Source: VRUE01 sp963762205
GTDB lineage: Bacteria; Actinomycetota; Thermoleophilia; Solirubrobacterales; 70-9
NCBI GenBank assembly: GCA_963762205.1
Contig: CAVXJZ010000003.1
Coordinates: 186,001 to 250,000 of the forward strand
DNA length: 64,000 nucleotides
Direction of reading: 5' to 3'
Shown here: piece by piece, positions 17,241-28,604 of the stretch
Layout: each line of letters starts with the position of its first letter
Position numbering within the stretch: position 1 is the stretch's first letter
The notes under the pieces: generated by a model
Databases searched by the model: none
Seen by the model: the letters and a program-made list of their open reading frames with translations, nothing else
Told to the model about the DNA's origin: nothing
Program-made: the position numbers and the translations under genes

Positions 17241-20200
17241 GTGAGGATAGGTACCTCGGCTCGGGCCCGGGCGTTCTTGGCGCAACTGCGTTTGCCGGCG
17301 GAACATTCCATCGCGGCATCGGACTCCTCCGCGAGCGCCCCTCGCCCGCGCCCGCCTCGCCGCGGCTTCTACCGCCGCCATCGTCACCTCGCTCCTGCTG
17401 CTCGCCGCCACGGCCTCCGCCGGGACCGTCCACGTCCTCGACTCGAGCTTCACGCTCAACCCCGCGGGCTACCCGAGCTCGATTGCTGTGGACGAACAGT
17501 CCGAAAGCGTCTACGTCATGGGCAGCACGTCGAAGAACGGCGGCCCGTTGGTCGAGAAGTTCGATCTGGAAGGAAATCCCTCGAACTTCTCGGCGCTCGG
17601 CACGAATGTGTTCGAAACGACCTGCGGAACGTCCTGTCGTCAGCTCGCGGTCGACAACTCGGGGGGTCCGAACCAAGGGACGATCTACATATCCGCCCAG
17701 CAGACCAACGCGAACGCACTGCTTCGGGTGTACGCGGCGAACGGCAACGCGATCGGAACCTTTGCCAACCGCGGATTCCCCGGCACCACCTCGTTCTGCG
17801 GCGTCGCCACGGACCCCTCGGGCGCCGTATATGTCACGCATGCGGCAGGCGGGAAAAACGCCGCACTCGACAAGTACGAACCGGCTGAATGGGCCCTCTA
17901 TCCCAACCAGGAACCGCTCATCGCGGCGACCCTCCAGCCGCTCGACGCAGCCCAGCCATGCAAGATCTCAGCCGACTCCACCGGCCGCCTCTACATCATT
18001 CGAGGCAACGGGACCACGAGTACCTCCGAGCTGCATCTCTTCGAACCGGGAGCCAACGCCAGCACGGTGGCGGACGAATCGAGCAACTTCACCTCGGTCG
18101 ACTATTCGAATGACGAGGTCTACTCGGACCACCACACCAGCATCGGCCGCCTCAACAGCACCGGCGATCTGACAGAGGAATTCGGAAGCGCCGAGCTGAC
18201 CGACTCGTATGGCGTCGCCGTGAACGGCCAGACGGGCACCGTGTACGCGAGCAACTGGGGTGCAACCGCTGCGACGAGTTCGGTGAAGATATACACGACC
18301 CTGCCGACCCCGGACGTGACCACCGGGACGGTTACGGCAGGCCACGAAAGCGCCGTTCTCACCGGCCACGTGGAACCCGGTCCCGGCGGGAATGTGACCG
18401 AATGCGCCTTCGAAGTCGCTCCTGCGGACGGTCCATATTCGGGGTCGATCCCGTGCGAACCCGCCGTTCCCTACGCGGCCGACCAGGACGTGACTGCCGA
18501 AGCGACCGGCCTCCAGGCTGGGGGCATTCGCTACAAATTCCGCCTCACCGCCACCGATGCCAACGGCAAGGCATACACGAGGTCTGGTTCGTTCTCGACG
18601 ACGAAACCCCCCTCGGTGGACGGCCTCTACACGACCGATCTAACCGAAACCACGGCGGACCTGCACGCCGTGCTGAATCCGAACGGCGCCGAGACGTCAT
18701 ATCGCTTCGAATACGGGCCTAGCGCCGAATACGGATCGGCCGCACCGATTCCCGACGGCACCGTGGCCGCGGGCTTCACGGGGCAGAAAGTGATGTTCAC
18801 CTCTCCGACCTGACACCCCGCGTCGTCTACCACTTCCGCATCGCTGCGACCAATCTCGAGGGCACCACATACAGCGAAGACCAGACCTTCAACTTCTTCC
18901 CTGAGCCCTGTCCGAACACCGGTGTCCGCCAGCTCACCGGCGCCGAATTCCTGCCGGATTGTCGGGCATACGAGCTGGTCTCGCCGGCCGAAGCGGGGAA
19001 CACGCTGATGGTGAATATCGGCATACCGTCTTCGTACGCTACGAATCCCGCCCGATTCGTCTACGCCGGCAAGCTCGGTGCCCTCCCGGGCACGAACGCA
19101 CCCTCGGCGTTCCTCGTCGATCTGTATCTCGCCGAAAGAACGGTGCAGGGATGGGAGACGCGGTTCATCGGCCTGGAAGGCAGCGAAACACCTTCGTCCT
19201 TCATGGCGTCCGCGTCCCTCGACTTCTCTCGCTTTCGCGAGTCTCAATTTCCCGGAAATCGCTGGCGCCAAACCAGGCCGATCCAAAGAAAGACCATCCG
19301 CCCTATCTCTAGGACAACGACAACAACTACCTGGGTCGAGTTCCCGCGTCGGTGGAACCCGGAGAACCGGCTGACTGTAGCGATGCGAAGGCGTCCGAAG
19401 GGGCATACCAGAGCTCGCCGGATTTCAGCCACTACGCGTTCTCCTCGAACAACGTCGACTTCGACCCGAACGGCGAAGGCCTGACGGTCGCTCCGGGATC
19501 CGCGTACGACTTCGACCTCGAAGCCAAGACGACGACGCTGATCTCGAAGACTGCCGCCGGCGAAGACATTCTCCAGGAGGCCGGCAACACGTCGGCGACG
19601 AGTTCATCCGCTTTCCCGGCGGTTGGAGCGTGGCGCCGCTGGACGGTCGGGACCGGTGGGCGAATCCCTCGGTTTCGACGGACGGATCGCACATCCTGAT
19701 GGCGACCCACTCGACGCCCTCGTCCTCCTCGCCGGTTCGCCTCTACATGCGGGTGTCGGACTCCGTCACCTATGAAGTGACCCGGGGCGGATACGGCACC
19801 TTCATAGGGACGACCTCCGACGGGAACAAGGTCTACTTCACGTCGTCGGAACAGTTGACGACCGATGATCATGACAGGAGTGACGACCTCTACATGTGGA
19901 GTGAGGAAGGAGATACGCTCACTCGACTCTCCAAGGGCGCCGAAGGTGGGGAAGTCGGCGACATCGACGCCTGCTCCGCCGAATGGACGAGTCAGTGCAG
20001 CGTGGAGGTCGTCACGGGTGGCCGCGAGCAGAGGGGCTTCGTCTCAATATCCGACTATCCGATCGCCAGAGGATCGGGGGACGTCTACTTCTACTCGCCC
20101 GAGCTGCTTGCAGGGCCGGCCGAAGGCAGCCAGGACGCCCAGAATCTCTACGTGTACCGGGACGGAGCCGTCCACTTCGTCCTTCGCTTGCCGAGCGACG

Positions 20201-20959
20201 GAAGTGGCGCATTGTCCAGGTTCAACGTGACCGCCGATGGAACGTACGCCGCATTCATCAGCAAAGGGCACCTGACGACATACGAAAACAATGGCCTCAG
20301 CGAGATGTACAGGTATACGCCGGACACTGGCCGAATCGCCTGCATGTCCTGCTTGCCGGACGGGGCGCCGCCGACCCGCGAAGTGACGACCTCGTCCGGA
20401 GGGCTGTTCCTGGCGGCCGACGGCCGCACCTTCTTCGCGACGGAAGACGCCCTGGTGCCCAGAGACACGGACCAGCTCTACAGCGTCTACGAGTACGTGA
20501 GCGGTCGACCCCAGCTGATCAGCTCCGGCACGAGCATCTTCAACAGCAGAAACAAAGGCGCAGGCAACAACGCCGCCGCGGGCGAACTGTTTGGAATAAC
20601 TGCGAACGGGGAAAACGTCTACTTCTCGACCTACGACACGCTCGTTCCCCAGGACCACAACGGCGCCTTCCTCAAGTTCTACGACGCTCGGACCGGCGGG
20701 GGATTCCCCGTCGCAGATCGAAAACGCTCCCTGTGAAGCCGCCGACGAGTGCCACGGCGAAGGCAGCGCGGCACCGGCGATCCCACCGATCGTCAGCGAC
20801 AGGAATCTCGGTGGCGCCGGCAACGTGCACCGCAAGCACAAGGCCAAGAGGCGGAAGCACCACAGGGCGCGGCGCCGTGGGCATAGACGAAGGCACCGAA
20901 CGCACCAGGGGAAGAAGCGAAAGAGGTCAGTCCACGCCAAGCGCGGAGGTAGCAAGTGA
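17241..20959 (+). CDS. Giant exported protein, family A type 1 (A3), frame-broken with an in-frame stop
   Basis: GTG 17241 follows a very strong AGGAGG site. After a shift near 17335 the N-terminus gives a signal peptide ending LLLLAATASA. NHL-like repeats follow (NPAGYPSSIAVDEQSESVYV), then two fibronectin-III-like modules, with RFEYGPSAEYGSAAPIPDG in the second, and the signature CPNTGVRQLTGAEF...DCRAYELVS. The propeller-like half (DDLYMWSEEGDTLTRLSKG) and a CMSC pair come next. After another shift near 20707 come CEAADECHG and an Arg/Lys/His tail ending at TGA 20957. Breaks lie near 17335, 18797, 19230, 19600 and 20707, plus TAG 19310-19312 in the otherwise correct frame. It overlaps B3 by GTGA and is the first gene of cassette 2 behind promoter B. 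It may be decayed or mis-assembled. Confidence 0.72.
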
Positions 20960-23757
20960 GCACGCATCAGAGTCAACACTCTCGAGGCGAACTCGCACGA
21001 TGCCGTCGGCCCCGTGCTCGGGCTCCTTGCGATCCTGGCAGCGCTCGTCGTCCCCGCCACGGCGCACGCCGGGTCGCCGATCAGGGAAGTGTACATCGAA
21101 CCGTCGACCACCCAAGCGGGCGGGCATCCCGACCTCTTGACGGTGCTGTGGACCTACAATCGCACCAGTCAGCCTGAATATCCGGAACCGAACTGCAACT
21201 GCCAGGATCCGAGAAGCATCATCATCAACTCGCCGGCCGGCTTGATTGCCGACCCCCATGCGACCGCGCAGTGCACTCAGGCGGACTTCGCGCAGTTTGA
21301 GTGCCCGATCGAGTCCGAGGTCGGTTGGAACATCATCGAATTCAGCAACAGGGAACCCCTTGTCGGCGGCTATCTCGCAAAAGTCCCCGTATACAATCTG
21401 GTTCCGCCGCCCAACAGCGCGGGCATGATGGGCTTCAACGCTCCCTCGCTCCAACTCGCCGATCTACATGAACGTCGACTCGAGGACTGAGAGCGACTAC
21501 GGGTTGGAGATCGCGATGCTGAACATCACCCATCTGCTCGGGCTGGCGGTACATCGAACTGCATCTGTGGGGCGTCCCGGCGGACCCGGTTCACGACAGC
21601 GAAAGGTTCGGCCCGGTGCCCTGCAACCCGATCAGCAACATCGGCGCTCCGAGGTGCACCATGGGCTGGCACTCGAACGCCCCCCTCAGACCGTTCATCA
21701 GCAATCCGACCACATGCGGCGAAGATCTGTTCGTGTCGGCCTTTGTCCTCTCCTACGACGACGGCACCGACTTCGCTGAAGAATCGTACCCGACGACCAC
21801 GGGCTGCGATCTGCTCAGCTTCAACCCAAGCCTGTTCGGCCGGCCGACGAGCACCGCCACCGACTCGGCCTCGGGGCTGGAAGTGGACCTAAAAGTCCCG
21901 CAGCAGACGAGCCCGACCGTGCCGTCGCCGTCGGAGATCAGGGGGACCACGGTGACACTGCCGGAGGGTTTCTCGATCAACCCGAACGCAGCGGACGGAA
22001 AGCTCACTTGCTCCGACACACAGGCGAACGTCGGCGTTCGCAAGCTAGCCGCGGAATGTCCCGAGTTCGCCAAGATCGGGACGCTCCAGGTCGAAAGCTC
22101 CTCGCTTCCGGGACCGATGCCGGGGTTCATATACCTCGCCGACCCGCTGCCGGGCAACAAGTACCGGATCCTGCTCGCGGCCGACGGCTTCGGGCTGCAC
22201 GTGAAGCTGCGCGGATCAATCACGACGGACCCGGTGACCGGGCAGGTGACCACGTCGTTCAGGGATCTTCCCCAGTTCCCGTTCTCCGATTTCAACATGC
22301 ACTTCTTCGGTTCCGAACGGGGGCTGCTGGCGACACCGGACCAGTGCGGGACGTACCCGGTCGAGAGCACCTTCGAACCCTGGGACAGCGCCCTGCCGGA
22401 CCAGAGCTCGACCCAGTACTTCAAGCTGGAAACTGGTCCTGGCGGCGCGCCCTGCCCCGGCCCCGTGCGGCCTTTCTCCCCAACCTTCCACGCGGGAGTG
22501 ACCGACAAGACCGCGGGCGCGTACTCGCCGTTCCGACTCGACCTCAACCGCGAAGACGGGGACCAGAACCTGGTGGCCCTATCGGTCACGACGCCACCGG
22601 GCTTCGCCGCCTCGCTGAGGGGCATTCCGTACTGCCCCGAGGCGTCGATCTCACTTCTCGACGCTCCGAGCCATACGGGCACGGATGAGCTCGCCAGCTC
22701 GGCCTGCCCCGCGGCGAGTCAGGTCGGCAGCGTGGTGGCAGAGGCCGGCGCCGGCAGCCATCCGGTCTACGTTCACGGCAAGGCCTACCTCGCCGGCCCC
22801 TACAAAGGTGCGCCGCTGAGCCTCGTCTTCTCGATCCCGGCGCTCTCTGGGCCCTACGACCTCGGGAACATCGCCGTCCGCGCAGCGCTCAGCGTGAATC
22901 CGGCAACCACCGCGGTGACGACGGTGTCTGACCCGTTCCCGCTGATCAAGGAAGGCATCAGGCTGCGCACGCGCTCGGTCCATGTCTACCTCGATCGACC
23001 CAACTTCACCTTCAACCCGACCCATTGCAACCCACTTCAGATATCCACTGCGGTTGCGGGCGATCAGGGTGGCACCGTCGCGCTCACCCAGCACTTCCAA
23101 GCCGCGGAATGCAGCGCGATGCCCTTCAGGCCGAGGTTGTCGGTGCAGCTCAGCGGTGGACTGAGGCGCCGCGGGCATCCTGCGATCCACGCGGTGCTGA
23201 AGAGCAGGGCCGGTGAAGCGAACGCCCGCCGGATCTCTGTCATCCTGCCGAAGGGGGAGCTGCTGGACAACTCCCATATCGGCACGGTCTGCACGCGTCC
23301 CGCATTTGCCGCCCACAACTGCCCACCCGTGTCGAAGCTCGGGCACGCCGTCGTGCGCACGCCGGTGCTCGATCAGCCGCTACGGGGCAGTGCGTACCTG
23401 CGGTCGTCAAAGCACGATCTGCCCGACCTGGTTCTCGACCTACGCGGGCAGGTCGACTTCGAAGCGTCGGCCCGGATCGACTCGGTCAACGGTCGTCTCA
23501 GGACGACGTTCGAATCGATTCCCGACATCCCGCTGTCGAGCGTCGTCATGGACCTGGCCGGTGGGAAGAAGGGGATCCTTCAAAACAGCGAGACGCTCTG
23601 CGGAGGGCGCAAGTACGCGATGGCCAAGATGGCCGGGCAGAACGGCGCCAGGCGCAAGACGCGAACGAAGCTGAAGGTCAAGTGCGGCGCCAAGCAGGGA
23701 CGCCACGCGCGTCACGGGCGAACCGCCCGCGTCCTTCGATCGAGGAAGGCGGGCTAA
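20956..23757 (+). CDS. Exported protein, family B type 1 (B3), frame-broken near the 5' end
   Basis: GTG 20956 overlaps the A3 stop as GTGA. A shift near 21005 joins it to a hydrophobic signal segment (LGLLAILAALVVPATAHA). A simpler alternative is a start at GTG 21014, which would leave no charged N-region. Landmarks are STTQAGGHPDLLTVLW, ESDYGLEIAMLNITHL, SGLEVDLKVPQQTSP, FFGSERGLLATPDQC, YLAGPYKGAPLSLVF, NFTFNPTHC, LDNSHIGTVCTRP and GGKKGILQNSETLCG. A last Cys (KVKCG) is followed by an Arg/His-rich tail. Breaks lie near 21005, 21465 and 21548. From 21616 to the stop at 23755-23757 it reads in one frame. No enzyme motif is seen. Its closest relatives here are B1 and B5. Confidence 0.78.
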
Positions 23758-23790
23758 GCGATGCGGACGACTGCGAGGAGAAAGCCGGGG

Positions 23791-26700
23791 ATGATGGAGA
23801 TGAAGACCGCTCGTTTCTTTACCAGCCTCATGGTCGCCGGTGCGTTGAGCATGATCGTCGCGGGGTCGGCCTCCGCAGCGGAAGGGCGGTTCAACACCCA
23901 CTCGTTCGGAACCGACGGCAGCTCCAGCACCACGATCACCAACCCCTATGGGCTCACCTTCCATCAGTCCAGCAAGCGACTTTACGCGACAAAGCAGAGC
24001 CCGAACGGGATCTACGGCTTCGACGCAACCACGCCCGGCACCTACACGCCGATCGCGGGGTTCAACCCCTTGGCCATACCTGCCTCGGCAAGCACGCTGC
24101 CTGGCCTGAGCGTCGACAACACGGGTGGAGGCGGCCACGACGGAAACCTCTACATGGCCACCGAGAGCGGCAACAAGCTCTATGGCTGGGATTCCACCGG
24201 GGCCTATCTACCCGGGTTCGGGGAAGGCAGCGGCCTCGACCCCGCCGTAAGCCCCGGCTCGCCGAGCGGCTCGCCGAAGGACATATGCGGAGGCGCGGTC
24301 GACCCGTCGGGGAACATGTGGATCGCCAACTACAGCACCAGGTACGTCCTCGCCTACAAGCCGAACGGGGAATTCCTCGAAGCGATCAGCACCCAGGGCC
24401 TCGGTGGCTCCGCACAGCCCTGCCAGGTCGCCTTCGACTCGAACGGGGACATGTACGTGCAGGTCTACAACAACTCGGTCTGGAAGCTGACCGCGCCTGG
24501 ATACAACGCAGAAGCGGCCGTACAGATCGACCCTCACGAAGGCGGCCCGACAAGTCCGCGCTCGATCGGGGTCGACCAAGCGACCCACCACGTGTTCGTC
24601 AGCCACGATCACGCCATTTCCGAGTACGACGCGTCGGGCAATCTCGTCGGCGAATTTGGGACCAACGCGAGCGCGATCCCCGGTGAGAACCTGGTGGGAA
24701 TCGCGGTCGATGACGCGACCAACGAAGTCTACGTCGGTGACACGGGCAACGACAAGGTGCAGGTCTTCAGCCCCCCGGTTATCGTGCCCGACGTCACCAT
24801 AGGCGAAGTCTCCGGCATCACCCGGACGACCGCTGACCTAGCCGGGACCGTCGAACTGGCCGGCGGCGGCTCAGTCGAAGAATGCGAATTCGAATACGGC
24901 ACGTCAACCAGCTACTCCGGGGGGAGCATCCCCTGCAACGAGACGCTTCCCTTCACGGCCGATGAAAACGTCACCGCGCATCTCGAAGGACTGACCGCGG
25001 GGACCGTCTACCACTACAGGCTCAAGGCTGCGAATGCGAGCGCACCCAACTTCAGTGTCGACGGGACGTTCACCACAGCTCCCGCAGTTCCGGATCTCCA
25101 CACTGAAGAAGCTGAAAACGTAAGCCTGACCGGCGCGACGCTAAGGGGCTCGTTCGACCCAGACGGATTCGCGACCAACTATTACTTCGAGTACGGACTG
25201 TCGACGTCGTACGGAACAGAAATCCCAGTTGCACCCGGTGGAGAAATCCCCGGCACCCCAGCGGGGACGACACCGGTGGAAGCCACTGTCTCGGAACTGT
25301 TGCCTGGAAAAACCTATCACTATCGCCTGGTCGCAACGAACAGCACGGGGACGACGAAAGGCGAAGACGTGACGTTCATCACGACCACGCCACCGGACAT
25401 CGCCGGCGTGGTCGCCGCGCTCGTCCATTCCGATACGGCGGTCTTTCATGTCGGTGTGATACCGAATGGAGACGCGACGACGGCTCACATCGAGTATGGA
25501 GTGGAAGACTGCGAAGTCGCCGCCTGTGCCGAAGGACCGGAAGTGTCGTTCGGGTCGGCACTCGGCACGGAAAACCATGACCTGGAAATTCAGGGCCTCT
25601 CTCCCGGCACCGAATACCACTACAGGGTCGTTGCTACGAATTCGCGCGGGACGACCTCGAGCAGTCCGGACAGGACCTTCAAGACCTACATCTATTTGCC
25701 CACGGTCGACTCTTGTCACAACGCCCAGGTCAGGCAGCAGACCGGTGCGACGCTTCTCCCGGAGTGTCGGGCCTACGAGCTTGCATCCGCCGAATACGCC
25801 GGCGGCTATGACGTCGAGTCCGATCTGATCGCGGGCCAGGCGCCCTTCGGCGGGTACGCCGGCGCCAGGGGCCGCGTGCTCTACGGAGTCCATAGTGGGG
25901 CGATCCCCGGCGTGGCGGGTAACCCGACGAATCGCGGAATCGACCCGTACGTAGCCGAGAGGGGAGCGGATGGTTGGGTGACCCGCTACGTCGGCGTTCC
26001 CGCCAACAACCCCAACGCGACGAAGCCGTTCGGGTCCCCGCTGTTGGAAGCGGATCCGTCGCTGGATACGTTCGTGCTCGGTGGCCCGGGTATCTGCGAA
26101 CCGTGCTATCCCGACGGGTCCTCGAACCTGTCGCTGCGAAAGTCAGAAGGGACGCTCGTCAAGGGCATGGCCGGAAGTCTTCAATCCGGCAGCGGATCCG
26201 GCCGGAGAGGTGCGCAAGCACTTGTCCGACGACGGCGCCCACCTCATCTTCGGCTCCGAAGAGAAGTTCGAGGAAGCCGGCAACGAAGGCAGCGTCTCGA
26301 TCTACGACCGCAACCTGGCCACCAATACGACCCAGGTCGTCTCGACGATGCCCAACGGCTCGACGATGAGCGGCGAAGTCGCCGAGCTCGACCTCTCCGC
26401 CGACGGCAGCCGCGTGGTGATCGGGAAATTCATCGGCGAAGACGTCGACGGCAACGAGTTCTTCCACCTCTATATGCACATCGGCAACAACAAAGGCTCC
26501 TACGACCTGACTCCCGGCACCACCACGGGCGTGCTCTACAACGGGATGACCCGCGATGGATCGATGGTCTACTTCTCGACCAAGGACCCGATTCCGACCG
26601 CGAGCAACCAGGACACGGACACGAGCGTCGACCTCTTCCGCACGACGGTCGCTCCCAACGCGGCCGTCACGGTGGGCCGCGTCTCGACCGGCACCGGCGG

Positions 26701-28604
26701 CACCGGCAACACCGATGCCTGCACGCCGATCACCGACTGGAATTCAAACGAAGGCGCCGGTAAGTGCAATACCGTTGCCTTCGCCGGCGGCGCCGGGTGT
26801 CGCTTCCGCAAGCGGTGCCGTCTACTTCGCCAGTCCCGAGCAGCTCGACGGGACGGAAAACGGCAGCGAAGCCGGGGAGGCGAACCTCTACCTGGCGAAA
26901 CCGGGTAGCGCCCCCCATTTCGTGAGCCTGCTCGACTCCGCCACGCTCAAGCCGCCGCCCGCTTCAGCGAAGCATCACCTCGACAGCGCGAATTTCATCG
27001 GCGGCCTGAGCAGCCCCGGCCAGATTGCCGTCGACCAGACCACCGGTGAGATCTACGTCACTGAACGGGGTGGGGCGAATCGGGTCAGCCGCTTCGATTC
27101 CGAAGGCGACCCTTCCGAATTCTCGTCGCTGGGATCCAACAAGCTCACCGGTCAGAGCCTCGGCGGCGAATACGAAGGACAGGTCGCCGTCGACCGGGCC
27201 CCGGGGAGCCCGCTGAACGGCGCCTTCTATGTGACGACGAACGCGGCGAAAGTCAGGGTCTACGACCACGACGGCTCCTCGCTCGGCGAAATCACCGCCG
27301 AAGGCGAGGTCTGCGGCGTCTCAGTCGACCAGGAAAACGGAGACGTCTACCTGGGCAGAGTACAGCAACCGGGTCTACCGTTACTCGCCGATCTCGAAAT
27401 CGCCGCTCGAATACGGCCCGCGGGAAGAAATCACGGCGAGCGACTCGCAGTGCAACATCGACGCCGGTGGTCCTGGGTACGTGTTTACCTGGCAGTACCA
27501 GGGCTCGGGCGGCTTCAGGACACCCTCTGTCATCCACCGCTATCCGAAGAGCGCGTTCGCGGTGGGCGGCAGCACTCCGGCGGGCGTGCCGGTCGGTGAA
27601 CGGCCGATACGCGCAGGCCGATCCGAGCAACGGGGACCTCTACATCATGGAGGACCTGCCGGAAGTGGACTTCCAGTCCGAAAACCTCAAGGAACTCGCC
27701 CACTACGACTCGAATCTCGTACCCCTTGAGCGCTTCGGCTTCGGGAACCTGGATGAACCGCTCGGCTTCGCGATCAACGGAAGCGACGGGACGGCCTATG
27801 TGGCGATGGGAACGTCGATTCAGCGGTACGAGAGCTTCGCGCCCCCATACAAGCCCGTTGACAGCGTCGCCGTGGACCACGGCCTCCATCAGGCAGGGGT
27901 GCATAGCTTCGAAGACTTCCAGGTCAGCCCGGACGGCAGATACGCGGCGTTCAGCTCGCCGGCGTCGTTGACTGGGTATCCGAACGAAGGGCGCTCGGAG
28001 ATCTATCGATACGACGCCGACTCAGGCGAACTCGACTGCGTCTCTTGCGCGGAATCGAACGCATCGCCCGACAGCGACACGAAGCTGACGGCGAACGGAG
28101 CGAACCTGACCGACGACGGCAGGGTCTTCTTCACCACCGGCGAGCCGCTCGTCCTTCGGGATGGAAACGCCAGGACCGACGTCTACGAGTGGACCGACGG
28201 GAGGATCGCCCTCGTTTCGACTGGACTGAGCGCGGACAACTCGACGCTCCTCAGTGTCGGCAGCGACGGCGTGGACGCCTTCTTCTTCACCCGTGAAGCA
28301 CTGGTCCCACAGGACCAGAACGGGTCTCACGTCCGGCTCTACGACGCTCGCGCCGGAGGCGGTTATCTCTACATCCCACCCCCCGCCCTGTGCAAAGCAT
28401 CCGACGAGTGTCACGGAGCCGGCTCGCCGAGCCCGGCTCAGCTGGACATCAATACGGGCAGCGGCGTGACCCCGAAGGCGGTCAAGCGAGAGATGCCCGA
28501 AGGGCAAGGTCAGGCGGCACGGCAGGTGCGTGCGGCGCCACAAGCACAAGCACAGGCGCAAGCACCATCGACGAGTCCACTCGAAGCGTGGAGGTTCAAA
28601 GTGA
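23791..28604 (+). CDS. Giant exported protein, family A type 2 (A4), frame-broken in the 3' half
   Basis: ATG 23791 is preferred over 23761 because GAGGAG (23775-23780) lies 10 nt upstream, as in A2. The signal peptide ends AGSASA. NHL-like repeats follow (SVDNTGGGGHDGNLYMATES, IAVDDATNEVYVGDTGNDKV), then three fibronectin-III-like modules (YHYRLKAANASA, YHYRLVATNSTG, YHYRVVATNSRG) and the type-2 signature CRAYELASAEYAGGYDVES. The propeller-like half, a CVSC pair and CKASDECHG come next, and in a shifted frame a tail rich in His/Lys/Arg ends at TGA 28602. Breaks lie near 26195, 26805, 27357, 27595 and 28482. The last break makes the unshifted frame run straight into B4, so the apparent 1212-residue fusion is an artefact. 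It overlaps B4 by GTGA. Confidence 0.78.
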
